Shown: positions 6,371 to 13,944, counted from the first letter of the stretch. The stretch is 17,019 nt of DNA from JBBSOW01 sp038259365 (GCA_038259365.1 JBBSOW010000064.1:1-17019), one strand, 5' to 3'. Program-made: numbers and translations. The notes: generated by a model from the letters alone, not told the origin.

Positions 6371-7387
6371 GTGACGCAACGCAAGTCTGAACGCATCATC
6401 AACCTGACCATCGCCCTGCTCTCGGCCCGCCGGTTCGTCACCCGGGAGCACCTCCGCGACGCTGTGGAGGGGTACGCGGGGCTCGGCGACGCCGCGTTCG
6501 AGCGCACCTTCGAGCGAGACAAGGACGAGCTGCGCGCGATGGGGGTGCCCATCGAGACCGGCAGCAATTCCATTCTCTTCGACGACGAGTACGGCTACCG
6601 GATCCCGCGCTCGGATTTCGAGTTGCAGCCCATCGAATTCACCGCCGAGGAGGCAGCCGTCGTCGCGCTGGCGGGGGAGACGTGGGAGCAGGCAGCCCTC
6701 GCCGCCTCCACCCGACGTGCGCTGGTGAAACTGGCGGCCGCCGGCGTCCAACCCCGCGGCGCCGTCGAGGGTCTGACTGGGCTCATCAGGACCCCGCTCG
6801 CCGCGCGCGAGCCGGCCTTCGAGCCGATGTGGAACGCGGTGCTAACCCGGAGTCGCGTGGAGTTCCACTACCGCGATCATCGACTTCGACGCCTGGAGCC
6901 CTGGGTCATCGCCTCCGCCAAGGGGCGCTGGTACGTCACCGGTTACGATCTGGACCGCCGGGCCCCGCGGATCTTCCGGCTCTCGCGCATCGAGGATGTG
7001 CCCGAGATCGTCGCCGGCCCGGACGCGTTCCAGGTGCCGGCCGACGTCGACGCCCGAGCGCTCGCCAAGTCGTTGGAGCCACCCACCCCACGCGAGACCG
7101 CCGTCGTGGCGATCCGGGTTGGCGCCGCCCCCACCCTGCGTCGCCGGGGTCAGGAGATCGAGCTCGGAGACGACGCCGATATTCCCTCTTCGGACTGGCG
7201 AGCGGGCGAGGAGTTCGCGGCCTATCGCGTCGGGTACGCCGATCCGAATTCCTTCGTCGGCGAGGTGTGTTCGCACGGTGCGGATGTCGTCGTGGTGGAG
7301 CCGATCGAGGTGCGGGAGGCCGTGGTGGCGCAGCTGCGTTGGTTGGCCGCGGCCGGTGAGCGTGACCTCAGCGAGGGGGCCCGATGA
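6371..7387 (+). CDS. pafB: WYL-domain transcriptional regulator PafB
   Basis: PafB works with PafC as a heterodimeric activator of the LexA/RecA-independent DNA-damage response in mycobacteria. The name came from its linkage with pafA, not from a direct role in pupylation. The 338-aa product has an N-terminal winged-helix region (SERIINLTIALLSARRFVTREHL and FERDKDELRAMGVPIE, about 6-62), then a central WYL domain with Trp187-Tyr188-Val189 in GRWYVTGYD and the conserved FRLSRI after it. A C-terminal WCX-like part follows. GTG 6371 is chosen because GGAGG lies eight bases upstream and the conserved MTQRKSERI start fits; the frame stays open further upstream but shows no homology. It shares ATGA with pafC. 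Confidence 0.94.
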   Translation: MTQRKSERIINLTIALLSARRFVTREHLRDAVEGYAGLGDAAFERTFERDKDELRAMGVPIETGSNSILFDDEYGYRIPRSDFELQPIEFTAEEAAVVALAGETWEQAALAASTRRALVKLAAAGVQPRGAVEGLTGLIRTPLAAREPAFEPMWNAVLTRSRVEFHYRDHRLRRLEPWVIASAKGRWYVTGYDLDRRAPRIFRLSRIEDVPEIVAGPDAFQVPADVDARALAKSLEPPTPRETAVVAIRVGAAPTLRRRGQEIELGDDADIPSSDWRAGEEFAAYRVGYADPNSFVGEVCSHGADVVVVEPIEVREAVVAQLRWLAAAGERDLSEGAR

Positions 7388-8493
7388 GGTCCGAGGTGCA
7401 GGTCGAGCGACTGCTCGCGATGGTGCCCTACCTGTTGGGCCACGACGGGGTTTCCATCGACGAGGTCGCACGGGTCTTCGAGATCACGCCTCGCCAGGTC
7501 CGAAACGATCTCGGGGTGCTCTACATGTGTGGGCTTCCCGGCCTGTTGCCCGGTGACCTGATCGAGATCGACATGGACACCGTCGACGGTCTGGGTGCCA
7601 TCCACCTGAGCAATGCCGAGTACCTTTCCCGGCCGCTGCGCTTCACCTCCGCCGAGGCGACCACGCTCATCGCCGGGCTGCGCTCGCTACGAGAGGTCGC
7701 GGCCGAGGCGTCGGCGTCCGCCATCGATTCGGCGGTGGACAAGCTTCGTGGCGTCGCCGGGGAGGCCGCCCGCTCCACCGAGCGAGTGCACGTCCAGGTG
7801 AGCACCGCCGCCGCAGGGTTGCGCAGCACCATCGACTCCGCGATCGTGGCCGGCCGCCAGCTCGTCATCACCTACGACGGCGGTTCGCGAGGCTCGACCA
7901 GCCGTCGACGCGTTGATCCGAATCAGATTCTCGTCCGCGACGGCTACGCCTACCTCGAGGCTTTTGACACCGAGCGTGGCGGGTGGCGCAGCTTCCGGCT
8001 CGATCGGATGGCGGCCGTCGAGCTCGGCGACGACGTGGCGGGGGAGCATCCCGGGCCGGTCAGCACGTGGGACCAGCGACTCGCCGAGAGCGAACGGGTC
8101 CGGCTCACCGTGCGGCAGTCCTCGGCCTGGATCGCCGAGTACTATCCCGTGCACGAGGTGCATCGATCGACCGGTGAGCTGACCACGATCGAACTCTTTG
8201 TCGTCGACCTGGATTGGCTGACCGGCCTGCTGTTGAGGCTGGGGCCCGACGTGGTGGAGGTATCGAGCGGGAGCCCAAGCGCCGACACCAGGCTCACCAC
8301 TACCGGGCCCACCGAGAGCCTGCCTCACGACAGCCTGCGTCACGACAGCACGCCCACCGACGACCGGCCCACCGATCCGGCCGAGGGCGCCGCGGCCCGG
8401 GCACGAGCGGGCGCCGCATCGCGGGCTCGCGAAGCGCTCGCCGCCTACGGCGGAGCGCACAGGGACGTAGGGCCGGTAGGGTGGCGGTCATGA
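7384..8493 (+). CDS. pafC: WYL-domain transcriptional regulator PafC, with extended repetitive tail
   Basis: PafC is the partner of PafB in the DNA-damage-responsive activator. The 369-aa product has an N-terminal helix-turn-helix (VERLLAMVPYLLGHDGVSIDEVARVFEITPRQVRNDL, about 7-43), the family's MCGLPGLLPGDLIEI segment, and a WYL domain. The usual Trp position in that domain is Ala here (Ala189-Tyr190-Leu191 in GYAYLEAFD), while FRLDRM is kept. The tail after about residue 300 is longer than usual, rich in Thr/Asp/Pro/Ala and built from short DNA repeats, before the customary REALAAYG end. It starts at ATG 7384 inside the pafB stop and overlaps the next gene by ATGA. Confidence 0.92.
   Translation: MRSEVQVERLLAMVPYLLGHDGVSIDEVARVFEITPRQVRNDLGVLYMCGLPGLLPGDLIEIDMDTVDGLGAIHLSNAEYLSRPLRFTSAEATTLIAGLRSLREVAAEASASAIDSAVDKLRGVAGEAARSTERVHVQVSTAAAGLRSTIDSAIVAGRQLVITYDGGSRGSTSRRRVDPNQILVRDGYAYLEAFDTERGGWRSFRLDRMAAVELGDDVAGEHPGPVSTWDQRLAESERVRLTVRQSSAWIAEYYPVHEVHRSTGELTTIELFVVDLDWLTGLLLRLGPDVVEVSSGSPSADTRLTTTGPTESLPHDSLRHDSTPTDDRPTDPAEGAAARARAGAASRAREALAAYGGAHRDVGPVGWRS
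8317..8346 (+). repeat. Two 15-bp tandem repeats in the pafC tail
   Basis: AGCCTGCCTCACGAC (8317-8331) is followed directly by AGCCTGCGTCACGAC (8332-8346), which differs at one base. The units encode SLPHD and SLRHD. Nearby, CCCACCGA recurs three times from 8308 on. In-frame 15-bp units suggest slippage-driven growth of an unconserved linker. Confidence 0.85.
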
Positions 8494-8696
8494 TGTGGGT
8501 ACTGATCTTCGCGGGCATCGCCATGGCCGGGATCATCACGGTTGTCAGCTACGGCGTCTGGCTCGCCCATAAGGTCGGCGATGTGCTGTCGGAGATCGAG
8601 ATGATCGGCACACGCGCCGAGGAGCTGGGCGAGCTGGTTTCTCAGATCCGCTTTGAACCGCCCGCCGAGTCGGCGGGCGCCCACTTCGCCGACTAG
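8490..8696 (+). CDS. Small single-span membrane protein of unknown function
   Basis: This 68-aa protein is coupled to pafC by ATGA and is not recognised by me as a named family. It begins MMWVLIFAGIAMAGIITVVS, a clear transmembrane helix (about 3-26). It is followed by a mixed-charge helix HKVGDVLSEIEMIGTRAEELGELVSQI (about 27-53) with a heptad-like spacing of hydrophobics, and a short proline/alanine tail. The predicted form is an N-terminal anchor with a cytoplasmic helix or short coiled coil. An in-frame GTG at 8481 and an ATG at 8493 are other possible starts. Its place between pafC and tatA makes a membrane-linked role possible, but no function is assigned. Confidence 0.75.
   Translation: MMWVLIFAGIAMAGIITVVSYGVWLAHKVGDVLSEIEMIGTRAEELGELVSQIRFEPPAESAGAHFAD
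8659..8679 (+). terminator. Perfect 21-bp palindrome at the end of the pafBC operon
   Basis: CGCCCGCCGA (8659-8668), G, then TCGGCGGGCG (8670-8679) is a perfect inverted repeat with 10-bp arms and a one-base centre. It lies 15 bp before the stop of the small membrane-protein gene and upstream of the tatA promoter. As RNA it would form a GC-rich hairpin without a U-run, a plausible actinobacterial U-less terminator. It also codes for PPAESAG, so a purely coding origin is possible. Confidence 0.4.
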
Positions 8697-8764
8697 GGCC
8701 GACAAACCGCGAGACTCCTGCCAGGTATCCACGCCGGATCCGCGTCGGCTTGCCCGGACCAGCG

Positions 8765-8808
8765 TAGAATGACCATGTATCAACCGCGGACGTGAAACGA
8801 GGACTTGT
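8765..8808 (+). promoter_or_regulatory. Promoter -10 and ribosome binding site of tatA
   Basis: The 112-bp spacer after the small membrane-protein gene contains TAGAAT (8765-8770), a good TANNNT -10 box with no clear -35. Transcription from there would give a leader of about 32 nt. GAGGA at 8799-8803 is a ribosome binding site five bases before the tatA ATG. This suggests that tatA-tatC and the lipid kinase form a transcript separate from pafBC. Confidence 0.5.
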
Positions 8809-9120
8809 ATGAATCCCTTGGCTATTTTTGGGCTGGGAGTGCCCGAGCTGCTGATCATCTTGGCCGTGGTGCTGCTGCTGTTCGGCGGGACGCGGTTGGC
8901 CGGGCTCGGTAAGAGCTCGGGTAAGGCGATCCGCGAGTTCAAGCAGGAGACCCGCAGCATCCGCGAGGACCAGGCCAAGGCGGACCCGGTTACCGACGCC
9001 GAGGGGAACGACAACAGCCCCTACTCGGTCGGCGTCCGGGACTTCGAGCAGCCTCCCACCGATCGCGCGGATTCCACGGTGCACGACGCCGAGGTCATCG
9101 ACCCCGACGATCGCGGATAG
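8809..9120 (+). CDS. tatA: Sec-independent (Tat) translocase subunit TatA
   Basis: TatA oligomers form or open the passage through which folded proteins with twin-arginine signals cross the cytoplasmic membrane. The 103-aa product has the standard plan. A short N-terminal transmembrane helix (VPELLIILAVVLLLFG, about 11-26) carries the acidic residue Glu13 after the conserved Pro. The FG hinge is at 25-26. An amphipathic helix follows (TRLAGLGKSSGKAIREFKQE, about 28-47), then an acidic disordered tail. The ATG has a strong ribosome site. TatB is not in the window, as is usual at this actinobacterial locus. tatC follows after 12 bp. Confidence 0.95.
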   Translation: MNPLAIFGLGVPELLIILAVVLLLFGGTRLAGLGKSSGKAIREFKQETRSIREDQAKADPVTDAEGNDNSPYSVGVRDFEQPPTDRADSTVHDAEVIDPDDRG

Positions 9121-9132
9121 GCCCGAACCCTT

Positions 9133-9975
9133 GTGTCGCTGACCCTTGGCGGCCGTCGGGTAAGTCTGGCGTGGCTGAAACCGCCACCCTTACCGCCCGA
9201 CGGCAACATGACGCTCTTCGAGCACATCAAAGAGTTGCGCTATCGGCTCATTCTGGCCGCTGGCTCGGTGGTGTTGGCCACGTCTTTCGCGGCCATTTTC
9301 TGGCGCCCGCTGTACGGCGTGCTGCTGTTCCCCTACACGCGCGCCGCGGCGGATCTCGCGATCAAACATCCCGAGATCGAAACCTCCATCGTCAACATCG
9401 GCGTCACCGCGCCGTTCACCTTGCTGTTGAAGATCTGCCTTGTCGCGGGCCTCGTCTTGTCGTCCCCGGTGTGGCTGTGGCAGCTGTGGGCGTTCATCAT
9501 GCCGGGCCTGCTCGCCAAGGAGAAGAAGTGGGCGATGAGCTTCGTGGGCGCCGCCGCGCCGCTGTTCTTGGCCGGGGTCATGCTGGGTTACTTCGTCATG
9601 CCCAAGGGCATCTCGGTGATGTTGAGCTTCACCCCCGAGGATGCGCCCGTCACCAACCTGTTGGACCTGCCGTACTTCTTGAACTTCATGCTGCGGCTCA
9701 TGATCGTCTTCGGGATCGCCTTCCTCATCCCCGTCGTGGTCTTGATGTTGAATTTCGTGGGGGTCGTCAGCGCCCAGCAATTGTCGAAGGCCCGCAACGT
9801 GGTGATCTTCGGCTCGTTCGTCTTCGGGGCCGTGGCGACGCCGTCCACCGACCCCTTCTCGATGCTGGCCCTGGCGCTGCCCATGCTGGTGTTGTTCCTG
9901 GTGGCCGAGGCCCTCGCGCACGTCAACGATAGGCGCCGGGCCAAGGTCAAAGCAGAAGCCGAGGATGGGGGCTAG
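9133..9975 (+). CDS. tatC: Tat translocase subunit TatC
   Basis: TatC is the polytopic receptor that binds twin-arginine signal peptides and recruits TatA. The 280-aa product has six hydrophobic segments. It carries the conserved N-terminal MTLFEHIKELRYRL (Glu34 is the invariant Glu of the ELR motif). The first periplasmic loop is followed by SSPVWLWQLWAFIMPGLLAKEKK, which holds the family's Pro and the Glu of the first cytoplasmic loop. GTG 9133 gives a 25-residue basic/proline lead before MTLFEH. ATG 9208 would begin exactly at the conserved block but would drop residues that many actinobacterial homologues have, so 9133 is preferred without a good ribosome site to settle it. It overlaps the next gene by one base (TAGTG). 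Confidence 0.95.
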   Translation: MSLTLGGRRVSLAWLKPPPLPPDGNMTLFEHIKELRYRLILAAGSVVLATSFAAIFWRPLYGVLLFPYTRAAADLAIKHPEIETSIVNIGVTAPFTLLLKICLVAGLVLSSPVWLWQLWAFIMPGLLAKEKKWAMSFVGAAAPLFLAGVMLGYFVMPKGISVMLSFTPEDAPVTNLLDLPYFLNFMLRLMIVFGIAFLIPVVVLMLNFVGVVSAQQLSKARNVVIFGSFVFGAVATPSTDPFSMLALALPMLVLFLVAEALAHVNDRRRAKVKAEAEDGG

Positions 9976-10880
9976 TGTCCCGGCTCACCCTGGTCGTCAA
10001 CCCCACCGCGGGCCGCGGGCGGGCGAGGACCTCTCTGCCCTTCGTCATCAACAAGCTGGTCTCCAAGGGCCGCGAGCGCTTCGAGGTGATCCAAACCGAG
10101 GGCGTGGGTGAGACCGAGGACGCGCTGGGTAAGGTCGTGGCCTCGGCTGTCGACGGCGATTCGGTGGCCGTCATGGGCGGGGACGGCATGATGCACTTGG
10201 GCGTGAACGCCTGCGCCAACACCCCCGTCACCCTGGGCCTCATCCCCGCGGGCACCGGCAACGACATGTGCCGCGCCTTCGGCCTGCCGTACGCCAGCCC
10301 CGTGCACGGGGCGAAGGTCGTCATGGCCGGGCACACCCGGCAGGTGGATCTGGTGCGCGTCGATAGTGCCGACCAGACCCAGCGCCACATCGGCAGCGTG
10401 CTGGCTACCGGCTTCGACGCTTTGGTCAATAAACGGGCCAACGAGATGAGCTGGCCCAAGGGCAACCTGCGCTACACCGTGGCGGCAATAGCCGAGCTGG
10501 CCGGCTTCCAACCCCTGGACTACGAGATGACCATCGATGGCGAACCGGAATCGCTCAAAGCCATGCTGATCGCGGTCGGCAACGGGGCCTACTTCGGGGG
10601 CGGAATGAAGATCTGTCCCCGCGCCGATACCGCCGACGGGATGCTCGACCTCACCATCATCCATCCGGTCAACCGGGCCACCCTGCTGACCCTGCTGCCG
10701 CAGATGTTCTCCGGCAGGTTCGCCTCGCATCCGTGCGTGGAGCAGCGCCAGGCCCGCAGCGTCGAACTGCGCGGCGGCAGCGGCCTGGTGATGGGAGACG
10801 GCGAGGAACTACCGGGTGGCGCCAGCACCGCCACCACCGTGCCCGGTGCGCTCACCATTTTCGCCGAGCCGACAGCCTAG
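9975..10880 (+). CDS. Diacylglycerol-kinase-family lipid kinase
   Basis: This is a cytosolic or membrane-associated kinase that phosphorylates diacylglycerol or a related lipid. The 301-aa product begins with the NAD-kinase-like fold typical of the DAGK catalytic domain (LTLVVNPTAGRGRA). It has the ATP-binding GGDG at 68-71, here followed by MMH in place of the more common Thr, and PAGTGNDMCR at 91-100. The C-terminal half keeps the family's GNGAYFGGGMKICPRADTADGMLDL stretch. Its GTG start shares a base with the tatC stop, so it is co-translated with the Tat genes. Exact substrate cannot be told from sequence. Confidence 0.9.
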   Translation: MSRLTLVVNPTAGRGRARTSLPFVINKLVSKGRERFEVIQTEGVGETEDALGKVVASAVDGDSVAVMGGDGMMHLGVNACANTPVTLGLIPAGTGNDMCRAFGLPYASPVHGAKVVMAGHTRQVDLVRVDSADQTQRHIGSVLATGFDALVNKRANEMSWPKGNLRYTVAAIAELAGFQPLDYEMTIDGEPESLKAMLIAVGNGAYFGGGMKICPRADTADGMLDLTIIHPVNRATLLTLLPQMFSGRFASHPCVEQRQARSVELRGGSGLVMGDGEELPGGASTATTVPGALTIFAEPTA

Positions 10881-10904
10881 GCCGCCAGCGCGCTGTTCGG
10901 CTCG
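10865..10904 (+). terminator. Hairpin terminator candidate after the lipid-kinase gene
   Basis: CGAGCCGACAGC (10865-10876) pairs with GCTGTTCGGCTCG (10892-10904) to form 12 base pairs with a single bulged T at 10896. The 15-nt loop contains the gene's own TAG stop (10878-10880). No T-run follows. Its position between the tat operon and the helY promoter supports a U-less terminator. Confidence 0.5.
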
Positions 10905-10920
10905 ACTACCCCGCCCCGGT

Positions 10921-10926
10921 TAGGTT
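10921..10926 (+). promoter_or_regulatory. Candidate -10 box of helY
   Basis: TAGGTT fits TANNNT. A transcript starting about seven bases later would begin near 10933, only about three bases before the helY ATG at 10936. No ribosome binding site precedes that ATG. The -35 region is weak (TTCGGC at 10896-10901, 19 bp upstream). A near-leaderless mRNA is inferred. Confidence 0.4.
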
Positions 10927-10935
10927 GGATCCACC

Positions 10936-13773
10936 ATGGACGACGACGATCAGATCCTCAGCCCCTCGGAGCGCTACGCCCGATTTCGGGCCCGGCAGGC
11001 CACCCCGGCGCTAACCAACTTCGCCGACGCCTACGGCTTCGGCTTCGACGACTTCCAAATCGAGGCCTGCAGGCACATCGAGGCGGGCTCGGGCGTGCTC
11101 GTGGCCGCGCCCACGGGGGCGGGCAAGACCATTGCGGGCGAATTCGCGGTCTACCTGGCCCTGGAACGGGGGCGCAAGTGCTTCTACACCACCCCGATCA
11201 AGGCGCTGTCGAACCAGAAGTACGCCGATCTCGTCGCCCGGCACGGGGCGGACAACGTCGGCCTGCTGACCGGCGACTCGTCGATCAACGGCGACGCGCC
11301 CGTGGTCGTGATGACCACCGAGGTGCTGCGCAACATGTTGTACGCCAACTCCACCACCCTCACCAACCTGGGTTACGTGGTCATGGACGAGGTGCACTAC
11401 CTCGCCGACCGGTTCCGCGGCGCGGTCTGGGAGGAGGTCATCATCGGGCTGGCCGATTCGGTGCAGATCGTGGCCCTCTCGGCCACGGTCAGCAACGCCG
11501 AGGAATTCGGGGATTGGCTCTCCGAGGTCCGCGGCGACATGGCCGTCGTCGTCTCCGAGCGCCGGCCCGTGCCGCTGTACCAGCACGTGCTCGCCGGGCG
11601 ACAGGTGTACGACCTGTTCGCCGACGAGGATCCGGGCGCCAAACCCGACGTCAACCCACAGTTGGTCTCCTTGGCGCGCTCGGAATCGCGGACCGTCCGC
11701 GACGACTCGCGGCGCCCGCGCGGCCGCAACGGTAAAGGTAAGAAGCGCGGCACCTACGGCTCCGGCACCTACGGCTCCGGCGCCTACGGCGGGGGGGCGT
11801 CGAGCGAGCATCGCTCCCGCAGCAAGCTGATCCCTAGCCGCCCCGATGCGATCGAAACGCTGGCCCGTGCGGACCTGTTGCCGGCGATCTTCTTCATCTT
11901 CTCCCGCATCGGCTGCGACATGGCGGTCAAGCAGCTGATGCAGGCCGGGGCTCGTCTCACCAACTCGGCCGAGCGTCGCGAGATCGCCCGGATCGTCGAC
12001 TCCCACATCGAGGGGCTCAGCCACGAGGATCTGGTGGCGCTGGAGTACCCGCGCTTCTTCGAGGCGCTAAAACGCGGCGTCGCGGCCCACCACGCAGGCA
12101 TGCTGCCGGCCTTCAAGGAGGCCGTGGAGGAGTGCTTCCTGCGCGGGCTGTGCAAGGTGGTGTTCGCCACCGAGACGCTGGCGCTGGGCATCAACATGCC
12201 GGCCCGCAGCGTCGTGTTGGAGAAGCTGGTCAAGTACAACGGCGAGACCCACGCCGACATCTCGCCGGGGGAGTACACCCAGCTCACCGGGCGGGCCGGG
12301 CGGCGCGGCATCGACGTCGAGGGTCACGCGGTGGTGCTGTGGCAACCGGGGCTCGACCCGCGCGCGGTCGCGGGCCTGGCCTCCAAGCGCACCTATCCGC
12401 TGAAATCCTCCTTCGCGCCCACCTACAACATGGCCGTCAACCTCGTCGGCGCTGTCGGGCGGGATCGGGCCCGAGTGCTGCTGGAGCAGTCCTTCGCCCA
12501 GTTCCAGACCGACCGCTCGGTGGTGGGGATGGCGCGTTCCATGTCGAAGAACGACGACGCGATCGCCAAGCTGCGCGTCCAGGCCGCGTGTGAGCGAGGC
12601 GACTTCATGGCCTACGCCACGATCCGCTCCGAGATCGCCCGCATCGAGGCCGAGGCCGCCCGCAACCGCAAGGCCGACAAGCGCGCCGAATCGCTCCAGG
12701 CCATGCTGGGCCTCGAGCGCGGCGACGTCGTCTCCGTGCCCGGGGGAAAGTCCAGCGGCTGGGCCGTCGTCATCGAGCCCGGGACCGGGGATCGTGACGC
12801 GCCCCGGCCGCTGGTGCTGACCGAGGACAAGCAGGTGCGCCGGCTCTCGCTGACCGACTTCCCGACCCCGCCGAACCCGGCCACCCGGATCCGGGTGCCC
12901 AAGCAGTTCGACCCCAAGCAGGCCGCGTCCAAACGCAACCTACACGCCGCCATGCGGTCCCGGCTGAACAGCCACGACGGCGCCGCTGCACGTTACCGGG
13001 CGCCCATGGCCGATGAGGAGGCGATGGCCCAGATCGCCCGCCTGCGCGAGCGGCTGCGCGTCCATCCCTGCCACCAGTGCCCGGACCGGGAGAAGCACGC
13101 CCGGATCGCCGAGCGGGCGCTCGGGCTGGAGCGCGACGTCGAGCGGTTGGAGCGCCGCGTCTCGCACCGGACCAACACCATCGCCCACCAGTTCGACAAG
13201 ATCTGCCTCGTGCTGGAGTCGCTGGGCTACCTCGGCGAGGGGGGCAACCTCATCACCGAGCAGGGGCGGATGCTGGCCCGGATCTACAACGAGCTCGATC
13301 TGGTGGCCGCGGAGTGTTTGCGGCGCGGGGTGTTCGACGACCTCAGCGGCCCCGAGCTGGCGGCGGTGCTCTCGGCGCTGGTCTACCAGGCTCGCCGCAG
13401 CAACGATCGGGACCGGAGCCCGCGGATGCCAACGATCGCGAGCGAGGACGCGCTGGGCCGGTTGCGCCGCACCTGGCGCGAGGTCTCGATGCTGGAGGCC
13501 GACCACCGCCTCCCGCGTGGGCCCGAGCCCGACATCGGCTTCGCCGTCGCCGCCTACCGCTGGACCGACGGCGCCGAGCTGAGCGACGTGCTGGACACCT
13601 CCGGGCTCACCGCCGGGGACTTCGTCCGCTGGATCCGCCAGGTCATCGACTTCGCCGATCAGATCGCGGCCGCCGCCGCCCGTGGGCCGACCCGCGCCAA
13701 CTGTCGCCGGATCGTCGACGACATGCGCCGCGGCGTCGTCTCGTTCCAGACCGAGGCGGGCGGGGTCGTCTAG
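10936..13773 (+). CDS. helY: Ski2-like DEAD/DEAH-box helicase HelY
   Basis: This is a superfamily 2 ATP-dependent RNA/DNA helicase related to yeast Ski2/Mtr4; in actinobacteria the gene conventionally follows tatAC. The 945-aa product has motif I APTGAGKT (58-65, Lys64), motif II DEVH (151-154), motif III SAT (182-184), and a second RecA-like domain with HHAGMLPAFKEAVEECF, TETLALGINMPARSV and motif VI QLTGRAGRRG (449-458). The middle holds a long basic and glutamate-rich helical arm. The C-terminal part (about 740-930) fits the DSHCT domain. A low-complexity Lys/Gly/Tyr insert sits at about 258-295 between the RecA domains. The substrate in the cell is not known from sequence. Confidence 0.93.
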   Translation: MDDDDQILSPSERYARFRARQATPALTNFADAYGFGFDDFQIEACRHIEAGSGVLVAAPTGAGKTIAGEFAVYLALERGRKCFYTTPIKALSNQKYADLVARHGADNVGLLTGDSSINGDAPVVVMTTEVLRNMLYANSTTLTNLGYVVMDEVHYLADRFRGAVWEEVIIGLADSVQIVALSATVSNAEEFGDWLSEVRGDMAVVVSERRPVPLYQHVLAGRQVYDLFADEDPGAKPDVNPQLVSLARSESRTVRDDSRRPRGRNGKGKKRGTYGSGTYGSGAYGGGASSEHRSRSKLIPSRPDAIETLARADLLPAIFFIFSRIGCDMAVKQLMQAGARLTNSAERREIARIVDSHIEGLSHEDLVALEYPRFFEALKRGVAAHHAGMLPAFKEAVEECFLRGLCKVVFATETLALGINMPARSVVLEKLVKYNGETHADISPGEYTQLTGRAGRRGIDVEGHAVVLWQPGLDPRAVAGLASKRTYPLKSSFAPTYNMAVNLVGAVGRDRARVLLEQSFAQFQTDRSVVGMARSMSKNDDAIAKLRVQAACERGDFMAYATIRSEIARIEAEAARNRKADKRAESLQAMLGLERGDVVSVPGGKSSGWAVVIEPGTGDRDAPRPLVLTEDKQVRRLSLTDFPTPPNPATRIRVPKQFDPKQAASKRNLHAAMRSRLNSHDGAAARYRAPMADEEAMAQIARLRERLRVHPCHQCPDREKHARIAERALGLERDVERLERRVSHRTNTIAHQFDKICLVLESLGYLGEGGNLITEQGRMLARIYNELDLVAAECLRRGVFDDLSGPELAAVLSALVYQARRSNDRDRSPRMPTIASEDALGRLRRTWREVSMLEADHRLPRGPEPDIGFAVAAYRWTDGAELSDVLDTSGLTAGDFVRWIRQVIDFADQIAAAAARGPTRANCRRIVDDMRRGVVSFQTEAGGVV
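11749..11793 (+). repeat. Three 15-bp tandem repeats within helY
   Basis: GGCACCTACGGCTCC occurs twice exactly (11749-11763, 11764-11778) and once diverged (11779-11793). The units encode GTYGS, GTYGS and GAYGG at residues 272-286, in a surface insert between the two RecA-like domains and beside a Lys/Arg-rich stretch. A seven-G run follows at 11790-11797. Slippage is likely to vary the copy number. Confidence 0.9.
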
Positions 13774-13782
13774 GTCGACGAC
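13765..13782 (+). terminator. Weak hairpin at the helY stop
   Basis: GTCGTC (13765-13770) and GACGAC (13777-13782) flank a six-base loop that includes the TAG stop. Only six pairs and no T-run make this a poor terminator candidate. The 158-bp spacer that follows (13774-13931) contains no gene. Confidence 0.2.
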
Positions 13783-13867
13783 GCTTGCCGTGTCGGAACC
13801 AGCCCATCGAAGTGACCCGCACAACGAACGCGCGGCTACTTTGTCGCAGAGATCCGGTCCTCATGCG

Positions 13868-13931
13868 AAATCGGTGATCGATCCGGCTTGACTGGTCCGA
13901 TTTTGTCAGACCCGCCTGATTGACTTGGTTC
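13868..13931 (+). promoter_or_regulatory. Upstream region of the HNH pseudogene with inverted repeat and PafBC-like motif
   Basis: AAATCGG (13868-13874) and CCGATTT (13897-13903) form a 7-bp inverted repeat separated by 22 bp; with the TTTT at 13901-13904 it could be a weak helY terminator. It overlaps TTGTCAGAC (13903-13911), eight bases, then TTGACT (13920-13925). That resembles TTGTCRGTG-N8-TANNNT, with seven of nine motif bases but T for A in the -10. The implied transcription start is the ATG at 13932 itself. This is a suggestive pattern, not proof of PafBC control. Confidence 0.35.
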
Positions 13932-13944
13932 ATGGAAGGAACCA
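13926..13944. repeat. Inverted repeat across the HNH-gene start codon
   Basis: TGGTTC (13926-13931) and GAACCA (13939-13944) are perfect inverted copies separated by the seven bases ATGGAAG, which include the start codon. If the transcript is leaderless, the left arm is not in the RNA, which favours a DNA-binding site over an RNA hairpin. Confidence 0.55.

Noticed and set aside
9171..9932. Alternative frame starting at GTG 9171 within tatC
   Set aside because: It is out of frame with the TatC sequence and encodes a His/Arg/Ala/Gly-rich product without membrane segments.
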